DNA of 50,923 nucleotides from Antarctobacter heliothermus. Lineage in GTDB: Bacteria; Pseudomonadota; Alphaproteobacteria; Rhodobacterales; Rhodobacteraceae. Below the pieces are notes generated by a model that was not told the DNA's origin, ran no database searches, and saw only the letters and a program-made list of their open reading frames with translations. Below, piece after piece: positions 38,536 through 47,301 of this stretch (positions within the stretch are counted from its first letter, which is position 1; each line of letters begins with the position of its first letter). Location: the NCBI RefSeq assembly GCF_900188425.1, contig NZ_FZON01000037.1:1-50923 (forward strand), in the 5' to 3' direction. Both the position numbers and the translations under genes were made by a program.

Positions 38536-41532
38536 ATGTTCGCCGAGCTTTGCATCACCTCGAATTTCACCTTCCTCACCGGGGCATCGCACCCGGAGGA
38601 ATATATGGAGCGGGCTGCCCTGATGGGGCTGTCCGCCATTGCCGTGGCGGATGTGAATTCGGTTGCGGGGATTGTGCGGGCGTTCAGCGCGGCGCGTGAG
38701 ATTGCGCGCCAGGTGGCCGAGTTGGAGCAGTTGGAGGCGGAGGGCGGGCTGATTGGTCCGCCGGCGCCGCCGGGTTTGCCTGCGCCGCCGCGTGCGCCGG
38801 TGCGCAATGTGCCACGGCTGATCCCTGCCGCGCGGTTGGTGTTTGAGGAAGGGGTCGAGATGACGGCGCTGGCGGCCACGCGCGCCGGGTGGACGTTGTT
38901 GTGCCGGATGTTGTCGGCGGGGCGTTTGCGGGCGGCTAAGGGCGATTGCCGGTTGCGGCTGTCGGATCTGCCCGAGGCGGCGGAGGGGATGGCGTTTGTT
39001 CTGCATGTGCCGGTTGTCCCGGAGGCGGGCTGGCGCGATCGGGTGGCGGGCTTGGTGCGGGTGCATCGCGGGCGGATGCATCTGGCGTTGGCCCCACGGT
39101 ATGACGGGGAGGATCGGGGGCGGTTTGACCTGTTGGTGCGGTTGGCCGAGGGGTTGGGTTTGCCGACCGTGGCAACAGCCGCGCCGGTCATGCACCACGG
39201 GCGCCGCCGCCGGATGGCCGATGTGTTGAGTGCGATTCGCACCGGCACGCGGGTAGAGCGGCTGGGCCGTGCCGCGCTGGCCAATGGCGAACAGCGGCTG
39301 CGCTCGGAGGCAGAGATGCGCCGCCTGTTGGGGGCGCATGAGGGGGCTGTGGACCGTGCCGGTGCGCTGGCTGCACGGTGTGGTTTTGACATCGGGTCGT
39401 TGCGCTATGAGTACCCGTCCGAGATCACCGGCGGCGAGACGGCGGGCGGGCGGTTGGCGCGTCTGGCCTATGAGGGGCTAAAGTGGCGCTATCCGCAGGG
39501 GGCGTCGGACAAGGTGCAGGCGCTGTTGCAGCATGAATTGGCCCTGATCGGCAAGCTGAACTACGAGCCCTATTTCCTGACCGTCCGTGACATCGTCGCC
39601 TTTGCCCGATCGCGCGGGATCTTGTGTCAGGGGCGCGGGAGTGCCGCCAATTCCGTGGTTTGTTATTGTCTTGGCGTCACCTCGGTCAGCCCCGAAATCG
39701 GCACCATGGTGTTTGAGCGTTTCGTATCAGAGGCGCGGGATGAGCCGCCCGACATCGACGTCGATTTCGAACATGAGCGGCGGGAGGAGGTGATCCAGCA
39801 CATCTATGAGACCTATGGCCGCCACCGCGCCGGCCTCTGCGCCACCGTCATCCATTACCGGGGCAAGCGCGCCATTCGCGAGGTCGGCACCGCCATGGGC
39901 CTGTCCCAGGACACCATCGGTGCGCTGTCCTCACAGCTCTGGGGGTTCTTTTCCACCAAGGGGCTGGAACGGCAGCGCATGGCCGAGATCGGCCTTGATC
40001 CGGATGACCGCCGCCTGCAACTGACCATGGAGCTGATCTATGAGATCATCGGCTTTCCCCGCCACCTGTCCCAACATGTCGGCGGCTTCATCATCACCGA
40101 GGGGCGGCTGGACGAACTTGTCCCGATCGAAAACGCCGCGATGGAGGGGCGCACCGTCATCTGTTGGGACAAGGATGACATCGACGCGCTGGGCATTCTC
40201 AAGGTCGATGTCCTCAGCCTTGGCATGCTCACCTGCATCCGCAAGGCGTTCGACCTGATCGCCACCCATCACGGGCCACGCCACACGCTTGCCACCCTGC
40301 CGCCCGAGGATCCCGCCGTTTACGACATGCTCTGCCGCGCGGACAGTGTCGGTGTCTTTCAGGTCGAATCCCGCGCGCAGATGAACTTTCTCCCCCGCAT
40401 GCGGCCGCGCAACTTCTACGATCTGGTGATCGAGGTCGCCATCATCCGCCCCGGCCCGATCCAAGGCGACATGGTCCACCCCTACATCCGCCGCCGCAAC
40501 GGTGAGGAGCGCGTCGAATTCCCCTCCGATGAGTTGGGAGAGGTGCTGGGCAAGACCCTCGGCGTTCCCCTCTTCCAAGAGCAAGCCATGCAGATCGCCA
40601 TTGTTGGCGCGGGCTTTACCCCCGAACAGGCCGACCGCCTGCGCCGCTCCCTTGCCACCTTCAAGAAGCACGGCAATGTCAGCGAATTTCGCAACCTCTT
40701 CCTGCGCGGCATGGCGCAAAAGGGCTATGACAGCGGCTTTGCCGAACGCTGTTTCAGCCAGATCGAGGGCTTTGGATCGTATGGCTTCCCCGAAAGCCAC
40801 GCCGCCAGCTTTGCCCTGCTGGTCTATGCCTCTGCCTGGCTCAAATGCCATCATCCGGGGATCTTTGCCTGCGCGTTGCTGAACTCGCAGCCGATGGGGT
40901 TTTACGCGCCCGCGCAGATCGTCCGCGACGCCCGCGAACATGGGGTGCGGGTGCGGCGCGTCTGCGTCAACCACAGCTATTGGAACAACGTGATGGAGCC
41001 GGACGGCAGCGGCGGCCTTGCCCTGCGCCTTGGGTTTCGCCAGATCAAGGGCCTGTCGGAGGAGGACGCCGCATGGATGACGTCGGCGCGCGGCAATGGC
41101 TACCGCTCGGTGCAGGACGTCTGGCGGCGCGCGGGGCTGCAACCCTCGGTGTTGGCGCGACTGGCAGAGGCGGATGTCTTCGCCGACCTGAACCTGACCC
41201 GCCGCGCCGCCCTGTGGGAGGCCAAAGCCCTGATAAAAGGCGGAGATCTGCCGCTGTTTTCCCGCGACATGGACGGTGAGGCGATCCCCGAGGTCGCCGC
41301 CCACCTGCCCGAAATGACCGAGGGCGAACAGGTGGTCGAGGATTACGTCGCCATGCGCCTGACCCTGCGCGCCCACCCCGTCGCCCTGCTGCGGCACATC
41401 CTGACGCCCGAAATGGGCAAGCCAGAGGTGACTGAGGCCGAACCCACCGCCGCCGAAGTTCGGGCAGACCTCGCCCGCAGCAGGCCGAGACACCCGAGGG
41501 ATTTGCCCAGCCCGTTGGACAGGGGGGAGTGA
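38536..41532 (+). CDS. dnaE2: Error-prone DNA polymerase III alpha-type subunit DnaE2, lacking the C-terminal OB domain
   Basis: A 998-residue C-family polymerase used in SOS mutagenesis. The PHP-like N-terminus reads 'FAELCITSNFTFLTGASHPE'. The palm acidic residues are in PDIDVDFEHERREEV (405 onward), with 'GRGSAANSVVCYCLGVTSVS' and 'FGSYGFPESHAASFALLVYA' also typical. Recognisable sequence ends at HPVALLRHILTPE (947-959). The usual OB-fold domain is absent and 39 low-complexity residues follow. A Pro/Ala-rich insert lies at about residues 70-100. imuA and imuB, normally adjacent, are not in the window. A LexA box stands before the start. Confidence 0.9.
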   Translation: MFAELCITSNFTFLTGASHPEEYMERAALMGLSAIAVADVNSVAGIVRAFSAAREIARQVAELEQLEAEGGLIGPPAPPGLPAPPRAPVRNVPRLIPAARLVFEEGVEMTALAATRAGWTLLCRMLSAGRLRAAKGDCRLRLSDLPEAAEGMAFVLHVPVVPEAGWRDRVAGLVRVHRGRMHLALAPRYDGEDRGRFDLLVRLAEGLGLPTVATAAPVMHHGRRRRMADVLSAIRTGTRVERLGRAALANGEQRLRSEAEMRRLLGAHEGAVDRAGALAARCGFDIGSLRYEYPSEITGGETAGGRLARLAYEGLKWRYPQGASDKVQALLQHELALIGKLNYEPYFLTVRDIVAFARSRGILCQGRGSAANSVVCYCLGVTSVSPEIGTMVFERFVSEARDEPPDIDVDFEHERREEVIQHIYETYGRHRAGLCATVIHYRGKRAIREVGTAMGLSQDTIGALSSQLWGFFSTKGLERQRMAEIGLDPDDRRLQLTMELIYEIIGFPRHLSQHVGGFIITEGRLDELVPIENAAMEGRTVICWDKDDIDALGILKVDVLSLGMLTCIRKAFDLIATHHGPRHTLATLPPEDPAVYDMLCRADSVGVFQVESRAQMNFLPRMRPRNFYDLVIEVAIIRPGPIQGDMVHPYIRRRNGEERVEFPSDELGEVLGKTLGVPLFQEQAMQIAIVGAGFTPEQADRLRRSLATFKKHGNVSEFRNLFLRGMAQKGYDSGFAERCFSQIEGFGSYGFPESHAASFALLVYASAWLKCHHPGIFACALLNSQPMGFYAPAQIVRDAREHGVRVRRVCVNHSYWNNVMEPDGSGGLALRLGFRQIKGLSEEDAAWMTSARGNGYRSVQDVWRRAGLQPSVLARLAEADVFADLNLTRRAALWEAKALIKGGDLPLFSRDMDGEAIPEVAAHLPEMTEGEQVVEDYVAMRLTLRAHPVALLRHILTPEMGKPEVTEAEPTAAEVRADLARSRPRHPRDLPSPLDRGE

Positions 41533-41845
41533 GGGGGAGACGCCGGAAGTGGGCGCGTTGGGCGGGAAACGGAAGTTCGCTGCGGCAGCGTAAGCTACAT
41601 CGCCGAATGGCTGAAGCCGACATTCAAATGACCTCGAAACTGGATATTTCGGCTCAAGAAAGATCTGTAACGTTTCCGGATCTCATCCGTCCTCATGAAA
41701 CGATGGAAAAAGAAGAGGCATCGCTGACAGTGGCGCGACATGTTTCAAAACCAATACTGCAATATCTGGTCAAAAGCCGTTGGCGCGCGCATCTGAACCC
41801 AAGGGGGCCAGCCCGGATGAAACACTTGCACTACAGGAGATCGGG
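41533..41845. other. Region of lower G/C and unclear content between dnaE2 and ynjF
   Basis: About 310 bp. The middle part (41600-41770) is clearly A/T-richer than neighbours and holds a frame from ATG 41608 (MAEADIQMTSKLDISAQERS..., about 80 aa) without a recognisable domain or strong ribosome site. It runs into the ynjF start region. The block around 41565-41625 reminds me of dispersed intergenic repeats of roseobacter genomes; this is only an impression. It may be debris from the event that removed the dnaE2 C-terminus. Confidence 0.4.
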
Positions 41846-42460
41846 GTGATCGACGCGGCACTTCTACCCGTCCAGCGGCATGTGCTGGCTCCGCCCGCCC
41901 GGTGGCTGACGGCTGGGGGTATCCACGCCGACCACCTGACATTTGCGGGATTTTCCGTGGGCGTACTTGCGGTCCCAGCCCTGGCCTTCGGTGCCTTTGG
42001 CCTGGCGCTGGCGCTTCTTGGCCTCAATCGTCTGGCTGATGGGCTGGACGGAGCCGTGGCGCGGATGACCAGCCCCACAGATCGCGGTGCTTTTCTGGAT
42101 ATAGCGCTCGATTTCGTCTTTTACGCACTGTTTCCGCTGGGCTTTGCTTTTGCCGACCCGGCGACGAATGGCCTGCCTGCCGCGGTGCTGATCGCGGCCT
42201 TTGTGGGAACGGGGTCATCATTCCTGGCGTTCGCAGCCATTGCGGCTAAGCGCGGGGAAAGCGCTGAGGCCTATCCAGCCAAGGGTATCTATTACCTTGG
42301 TGGCCTGACCGAAGGTTTTGAAACCATCGCCGTCTTTGTGGCGATGTGCCTGTTTCCGAGTGTCTTCCCGATGCTGGCCTATGGCTATGCCGTCGCCTGT
42401 GCGCTGACCACAGTGCTGCGCTGGCATCAGGGCTGGCGGGCGTTTTCCCTGCGAAATTGA
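41846..42460 (+). CDS. ynjF: CDP-alcohol phosphatidyltransferase (YnjF-like)
   Basis: A 204-residue inner-membrane enzyme. The CDP-alcohol signature is visible as DGAVAR followed by G...D...D (DGAVARMTSPTDRGAFLDI, then ALD), which binds two metal ions. The rest is hydrophobic with about five or six membrane segments. The family replaces CMP in a CDP-alcohol by a second alcohol in phospholipid synthesis; YnjF's own substrate is unknown to me. GTG 41846 is chosen because AGGAG lies six bases upstream; a TTG at 41780 would add 22 residues without support. E. coli also has this gene in its ynj cluster. Confidence 0.85.
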   Translation: MIDAALLPVQRHVLAPPARWLTAGGIHADHLTFAGFSVGVLAVPALAFGAFGLALALLGLNRLADGLDGAVARMTSPTDRGAFLDIALDFVFYALFPLGFAFADPATNGLPAAVLIAAFVGTGSSFLAFAAIAAKRGESAEAYPAKGIYYLGGLTEGFETIAVFVAMCLFPSVFPMLAYGYAVACALTTVLRWHQGWRAFSLRN

Positions 42461-42532
42461 TCGATAGGTTGTAACAGATTGCCAGTTGGGCAGTCTTTGA
42501 CCAAACACACTGTACCACATTCCGGTGACCTG

Positions 42533-43714
42533 ATGAAACTTTCCCTCGCTCTCGTCCTCTCATTGCTTGCACCTCCGGCCCTCGCCGATTGGCAACAGAC
42601 CCTGGATGCCGCCCGTGGCCAGACCGTCTATTGGAACGCCTGGGGTGGCGATGCGCGCACCAACGCCTTTATTGCCTGGGTTGGCGAGCAGACCGAGACG
42701 CACTACGGCGTCAGCGTGGTTCAGGTCAAGCTGAGCGACACCGCAGAGGCGGTAACCCGGGTGATTTCCGAAAAGGCCGCCGGTCAGGATGCGGGTGGCA
42801 GCGTTGATCTGATCTGGATCAACGGGCCGAATTTTCTGGCGATGAAGCAACAGGGGCTGCTGCACCGGCCATTCGTGGCCGACCTGCCCAATGCGCGATA
42901 TCTGAACCTTGGGCCGACATCGCCCGCCTCGGTCGATTTCACCGTGCCGGTGGACGGCATGGAAAGTCCATGGCGGCTGGCGCGGTTCGTCTTCACCTAC
43001 GATTCCGCCCGCGCGTCCGAGCCGCCACGCACAATGGCGGGTTTTGTAGATTGGGCAGCCGCTAATCCGGGGCGCGTCACCCACCCGGATCCGTCGAATT
43101 TCATGGGGGCGACCTTTCTCAAGCAGGCGCTGATCGAGCTGACACCCGATACGACCGCGCTGCAACAACCAGTCACGGATGCGGCTTTTGACGCGGCAAC
43201 CGCCCCGCTCTGGGCGTGGTACGATGCGCTGCGCCCGAACCTGTGGCGCGGCGGCGAAACCTATCCGGCGAACGAGTCCGTGCTCCAACAGTTGCTGAAC
43301 GACGGTGAGGTGGACATTGCGATGTCCTTCGATCCCGCCTCGACCGCCGCCGCCATTGCCGATGGCCTTCTGCCCGACACGACTCGAGTCTTTGTGCCCG
43401 TGGGGGGCAGCATCGGCAACATCAGCTTTGTCTCCATCCCTTACAACGCGGCGAATGTCGAAGGAGCGGAAGTTGTGGCGAACTTCCTGCTCGATCCGGC
43501 GACACAGGCGCATATGCAGAATATCGAAGTACTGGGGGCGTTCTCGGTGCTCGACCCGGCGCGTCTGGATGAGGCCGCCAGCAATGCCTTTGCCGCCCTG
43601 CCGACGGCTCCGGCGCTGCCAACCCTGGCCGACCTTGGCCCGACGCTGCTGGAGCCGCATGCCAGTTGGATGACCCGGCTGACCGAGGAGTGGGCGCGTC
43701 GCTACACGAAATGA
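42533..43714 (+). CDS. ynjB: ABC transporter substrate-binding protein (YnjB-like)
   Basis: A 393-residue periplasmic binding protein with signal peptide MKLSLALVLSLLAPPALA. The mature protein begins with DWQQTLDAARGQTVYWNAWG; 'GQTVYWNAWGGD...N.FI.W' followed by 'DLIWINGPNFLAMKQQGLL' is characteristic of YnjB. Related binding proteins (ThiB/PotD fold type) handle thiamine, polyamines or metals, but the YnjB ligand is not established to my knowledge. ATG 42533 follows GGTGACCTG. The stop overlaps the permease start (ATGA). Confidence 0.88.
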   Translation: MKLSLALVLSLLAPPALADWQQTLDAARGQTVYWNAWGGDARTNAFIAWVGEQTETHYGVSVVQVKLSDTAEAVTRVISEKAAGQDAGGSVDLIWINGPNFLAMKQQGLLHRPFVADLPNARYLNLGPTSPASVDFTVPVDGMESPWRLARFVFTYDSARASEPPRTMAGFVDWAAANPGRVTHPDPSNFMGATFLKQALIELTPDTTALQQPVTDAAFDAATAPLWAWYDALRPNLWRGGETYPANESVLQQLLNDGEVDIAMSFDPASTAAAIADGLLPDTTRVFVPVGGSIGNISFVSIPYNAANVEGAEVVANFLLDPATQAHMQNIEVLGAFSVLDPARLDEAASNAFAALPTAPALPTLADLGPTLLEPHASWMTRLTEEWARRYTK

Positions 43715-45417
43715 GCCATGAAGGCCGCCTGCTGCGCGCTGGCGTTCTGGCGGTGGTCGGGCTTGGCCTGATCACCCCCATCGCCATTGGCCTGTGGCAG
43801 ACCGGGCGCGCCGCATTGGGCATCCTGCCCGCCTTGGGGCGGAACGTGGCATCGCTGGACTCGTGGCACGAGTTGGTCGCTCTGCCGGGTTTTGCCACCA
43901 GCCTGCGCCTGACGCTTGTCACGGGTCTTGGATCAACCCTTCTGTCGGTGCTGCTGGCGACTGGGTTCTGCGCGGCGGTTCATGCCCGGATGACCTCTGC
44001 GTCAGGGGCGCGGATGCTGACGCCGTTTCTGGCCATTCCGCATGCGGCCATGGCGGTGGGGCTGGCCTTTGTCATGGCCCCATCGGGTTGGATCGCTCGG
44101 ATGATGGCACCCGTCGCCGGGTGGGATCGCCCGCCGGACTTCGCTACGGTCAACGATGGCTGGGGCCTTGCCCTGACGTTCGGGTTGATGGTCAAGGAGG
44201 TGCCGTTCCTCTTGCTGGTGATCCTGTCGGCGCTCAGCCAGATCCCCGTGGCACGCCAAATGGCGGCGGGACGCGCGCTGGGCTACGGGCGCGGGATCGT
44301 CTGGATCAAGATCATCATGCCACAGGTCTGGCCGCTGATCCGGTTGCCGGTCTGGGTGGTGCTGGCCTATGCCCTGTCGGTCGTGGACATGGCGATCATC
44401 CTTGGCCCGTCGAACCCACCAACGCTGGCAGTGGCGGTGACACGCTGGTTCACGGATGCCGATCCGACGATGATCCTGCCCGCGTCAGCCGGGGCCATCC
44501 TGCAAGCGATGATTGTCGGGCTCGCGGTGGCCCTGTTGCTGATCGCAGAGAAAGTGGGCAAGAGGCTGGGTCGCTGGTGGATCAGGCGCGGTGGGCGCGG
44601 GTTGTCGGCAGAGCCGGGGCTCTGGGCGGCCAGCGCGGTGGTGATGGCGATGATGGCGGTCGGTCTGCTGGCGATGCTGTCGCTGGTGGTCTGGTCGCTG
44701 GCCTGGCGGTGGTCGTTTCCGCAAGTCCTGCCGGAAAGCTGGTCGCTGAAACCGTGGACCAACGCGCAGGGGGGCTGGATGCGGGCGTTGTCGACGACGC
44801 TGCTGTTGGCCGGGGCGACGGCGGGGCTGTCGCTGGCGCTGGCGATTGCCTGGCTCGAAGGCGAGGACAGAGCCCGCCGGAGCCGCGCCCCCTGGGCCGA
44901 GGCGCTGATCTATCTGCCGCTACTGATCCCGCAGATCGGTTTTCTCTACGGGTTGAATGTGGGCTTCCTGCAAATCGGCCTGTCGGGCGGCATCACGGCG
45001 GTGATCTGGGCGCAGGTGCTGTTCGTCTTTCCTTACGTGATGATCGCGCTGTCGGACCCCTGGAGGGCGCTGGACCCGCGCATGATCCACGCCGCCGCGG
45101 CGCTTGGCTCGGGGCGGGGGCGCAGGCTCTGGGCGGTCAAGCTGCCGGTGCTGATACGACCGATCCTGACCGCGACCGCCATCGGCGTGGCGGTATCGGT
45201 GGCGCAATACCTGCCGACGCTGTTCATGGGCGCGGGCCGCGTCGCGACGCTGACCACCGAGGCGGTGACCCTGTCCTCGGGGTCCGACCGCCGGGTCACC
45301 GGCGTCTACGCGACGCTGCAGGCCGGACTGCCCTTTGCCGCCTACCTTGCCGCTTTATTGATCCCTGCGATCCTGCACCGCAACCGCCGCGCCCTGTCCG
45401 GAGCCTCCGCCACATGA
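43711..45417 (+). CDS. ynjC: ABC transporter fused permease (YnjC-like)
   Basis: A 568-residue permease consisting of two BPD_transp_1-type halves in one chain, about twelve membrane segments, like ThiP and FbpB. EAA loops occur in both halves ('ARQMAAGRALGYGRGIVWIK', 'DPRMIHAAAALGSGRGRRLW'). ATG 43711 sits inside the ynjB stop codon, and the gene ends by overlap with ynjD, so all three are coupled. The build fits the E. coli YnjC permease. Substrate unknown. Confidence 0.9.
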   Translation: MSHEGRLLRAGVLAVVGLGLITPIAIGLWQTGRAALGILPALGRNVASLDSWHELVALPGFATSLRLTLVTGLGSTLLSVLLATGFCAAVHARMTSASGARMLTPFLAIPHAAMAVGLAFVMAPSGWIARMMAPVAGWDRPPDFATVNDGWGLALTFGLMVKEVPFLLLVILSALSQIPVARQMAAGRALGYGRGIVWIKIIMPQVWPLIRLPVWVVLAYALSVVDMAIILGPSNPPTLAVAVTRWFTDADPTMILPASAGAILQAMIVGLAVALLLIAEKVGKRLGRWWIRRGGRGLSAEPGLWAASAVVMAMMAVGLLAMLSLVVWSLAWRWSFPQVLPESWSLKPWTNAQGGWMRALSTTLLLAGATAGLSLALAIAWLEGEDRARRSRAPWAEALIYLPLLIPQIGFLYGLNVGFLQIGLSGGITAVIWAQVLFVFPYVMIALSDPWRALDPRMIHAAAALGSGRGRRLWAVKLPVLIRPILTATAIGVAVSVAQYLPTLFMGAGRVATLTTEAVTLSSGSDRRVTGVYATLQAGLPFAAYLAALLIPAILHRNRRALSGASAT

Positions 45418-46064
45418 GCCTTGATCTTGACGCACTTTCCATCCGGTCGGCCCATGGCGGCGCGCTGTTTTCGCCGCTGAGCCTGCAAGTTCCGGCGGGC
45501 CATGTGGTCACGGTGATGGGGCCGTCGGGCGTGGGGAAATCGACGCTGCTCGACGCCATCGGCGGGCATCTGGCGCATGGGTTTCACCTGACGGGCACCG
45601 TGCGCCTGAACGGGTGCGACGTGACGGGCCTGCCCGCCGAGGCGCGGCGGATCGGCTTGATGTTTCAGGACGCGCTGCTTTTTCCGCATCTGTCGATCGG
45701 GGACAATTTGGCCTTTGGTCTGCCACCCAGCCTGCGCGGGCGCGCACACCGGCGTGCAGCGGTAGAGGCTGCGCTGTCTCAGGGAGGTCTGGCCGGACTT
45801 TATGAACGCGACCCGGCCACATTATCGGGCGGTCAACGCGCCCGAGCGGCATTGATGCGCACCCTGCTGGCCGAGCCTGCGGCCCTGCTTCTGGACGAGC
45901 CGTTCTCGAAACTCGACGCTGGGTTGCGCGGCGAGATGCGCCGATTCACTTTCGATCATGTAAAATCTCGGGCTGTTCCGACGCTGATGGTCACCCACGA
46001 CCCCGACGATGCCGCAGCCGCTGGAGGGCCCGTCATTGCCCTGAAAGGACTCATATCGCCATGA
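45414..46064 (+). CDS. ynjD: ABC transporter ATP-binding protein (YnjD-like)
   Basis: A 216-residue ATPase: Walker A GPSGVGKST, Q-loop MFQDALLFPHLSIGDNLAF, signature LSGGQRARAALMR, Walker B ALLLDEPFSKLD and switch MVTHDPDDA. It is short, with no C-terminal regulatory domain, like YnjD. ATG 45414 overlaps the permease stop. An apparently huge frame that joins this gene to upstream sequence is a shadow of ynjC. The last bases overlap the next start (ATGA), adding a fifth gene to the unit. Confidence 0.92.
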   Translation: MSLDLDALSIRSAHGGALFSPLSLQVPAGHVVTVMGPSGVGKSTLLDAIGGHLAHGFHLTGTVRLNGCDVTGLPAEARRIGLMFQDALLFPHLSIGDNLAFGLPPSLRGRAHRRAAVEAALSQGGLAGLYERDPATLSGGQRARAALMRTLLAEPAALLLDEPFSKLDAGLRGEMRRFTFDHVKSRAVPTLMVTHDPDDAAAAGGPVIALKGLISP

Positions 46065-46432
46065 ATGCTGAACTCGCAACCGCCTTGATCATCGCCGCCA
46101 TCCTGATTGCGGGCAGCGCGTTTGGGCTGCCCGAAGCCTTGGGCGCGCATCCGTTCTGGGCGGTCAAAACCGGAGCAATCGGCAGCGTAGCGGGTCTGCT
46201 AGCGTATGGCGGCTTGCGATGGGCCGGAATGCGGTCCGGTCGCATGGCGGCTCTGGGTGGGCTCACGCTGATCCTGGCAATGGTGGCAGTGACACAGGGC
46301 AAGAGCATTTTCGCTGCATCCTATGCCGAAAATGCTGTTGCCGGGCTGGTCTGGTTTTTCGGTTGGTTTGTCGTCATGGCCGCGCTCTGCATGACGCTTT
46401 GCGCGCTGGCGGCCCGCGTTCTACGCCGCTGA
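46061..46432 (+). CDS. Four-segment small membrane protein coupled to ynjD
   Basis: A 123-residue protein with about four hydrophobic segments: 'ALIIAAILIAGSAFGLPEAL', 'WAVKTGAIGSVAGLLAYGGL', 'ALGGLTLILAMVAVTQ' and 'GLVWFFGWFVVMAALCMTLC'. No family recognised; E. coli ynj genes have no such neighbour that I recall. ATG 46061 overlaps the ynjD stop, so it is translated with the transporter and could be an accessory subunit. Its end overlaps the convergent YiiX-like gene by 12 bp. Confidence 0.7.
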   Translation: MNAELATALIIAAILIAGSAFGLPEALGAHPFWAVKTGAIGSVAGLLAYGGLRWAGMRSGRMAALGGLTLILAMVAVTQGKSIFAASYAENAVAGLVWFFGWFVVMAALCMTLCALAARVLRR

Positions 46433-47242
46433 AATATCCACCTGCTCTGGTTCCGGCGCAGGTTGTGCAGACCACTCCAGCAGATGAGGGTCGAAGCCCT
46501 CGGCCAGATGCGGCTTCACGATCTGGAAATAGGGTGACAGATCGAAATCGCGTGGCGCAAACAGGGAGTGGTGGCGAATGTGCAGAATTTCCCGACGCGC
46601 ATACCTGGAACCGCTGCGCGCTTTCACCACACGCATATCGGGCAGGATCGGATAGCGGACTGACTGAAATGCCTGCGCGATCAATGACGAACAGATGGCC
46701 CGCGTCGGGTCGCCTGATCCGAAGGCCAGCATGCGCCTGCGCCAGCGCACCGGCACCGGCGGCGTCGGAAAAAAGTAGCGCAACAGATCAAAGACGTTGC
46801 GCAGATCGTATTTCAGGCCAATGCGCGCGGTCATGAAACCGGTCACAGCCCGGCGTTCGTCGGGCGTCAGACCGATTGGACGGCAGATCCGTGTGTTGAA
46901 AAGCGCGTATTTCGACAACGGCGCCGAGACGCAGCCTTCGCCCAGATTGACCTCAATCAGGCGATGAGGCTCGGCGGTACCAGGTGCAACAGGAAGGCTG
47001 TCCCCCACGTACATCGCGGCATGTGACCATGTGGATTGGGTCAGGTACTTGATGGCGTTGGAAACCCGTTCCTGACCCTCGACCAAAAGCACATCGCCGG
47101 AGCGTAGCGTGCGACACAGCGTGTCAAAATCAGAGGGCGTAAAAGGCGTATAGCCAACACTCGGACGGTTCAGGTAACCGGCCAGACGTTGACCAACCCC
47201 GCTCAGAAACGAATTGCAACTGTCTCTTACCGTGGCGGACAT
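46421..47242 (-). CDS. YiiX/YebB-like permuted papain-fold cysteine hydrolase
   Basis: A 273-residue protein of the NlpC/P60-related YiiX group. In this permuted fold the His precedes the Cys: His74 in STWSHAAMYVG and Cys184 in RAICSSLIAQAF. The domain opens with 'LRSGDVLLVEGQERVSNAIK', where the GD-(V/I)-L entry is typical. Likely activity is cleavage of a peptide or acyl amide bond; targets are unknown. No signal peptide is seen, so the protein is probably cytoplasmic. ATG 47242. It lies 59 bp downstream of the YeeE-like gene in the same direction and overlaps a convergent gene by 12 bp. Confidence 0.8.
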   Translation of the reverse strand: MSATVRDSCNSFLSGVGQRLAGYLNRPSVGYTPFTPSDFDTLCRTLRSGDVLLVEGQERVSNAIKYLTQSTWSHAAMYVGDSLPVAPGTAEPHRLIEVNLGEGCVSAPLSKYALFNTRICRPIGLTPDERRAVTGFMTARIGLKYDLRNVFDLLRYFFPTPPVPVRWRRRMLAFGSGDPTRAICSSLIAQAFQSVRYPILPDMRVVKARSGSRYARREILHIRHHSLFAPRDFDLSPYFQIVKPHLAEGFDPHLLEWSAQPAPEPEQVDISAA

Positions 47243-47301
47243 CCAAACCTGCCTTTCATGGGCCGTGGCCGTGCGAAGGAGACTCCGCTTGTGATGAAAT
47301 G

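Noticed and set aside
39931-41493. 520-aa frame on the minus strand
   Set aside because: Antisense shadow of dnaE2.
41608-41849. About 80-aa frame between dnaE2 and ynjF
   Set aside because: No ribosome site or domain; overlaps the ynjF start region; listed only as part of an odd segment.
43794-46064. Apparent 756-aa fusion ending in an ATPase
   Set aside because: The first 540 residues are a shadow of ynjC in another frame; ynjD has its own ATG at 45414 overlapping the ynjC stop.
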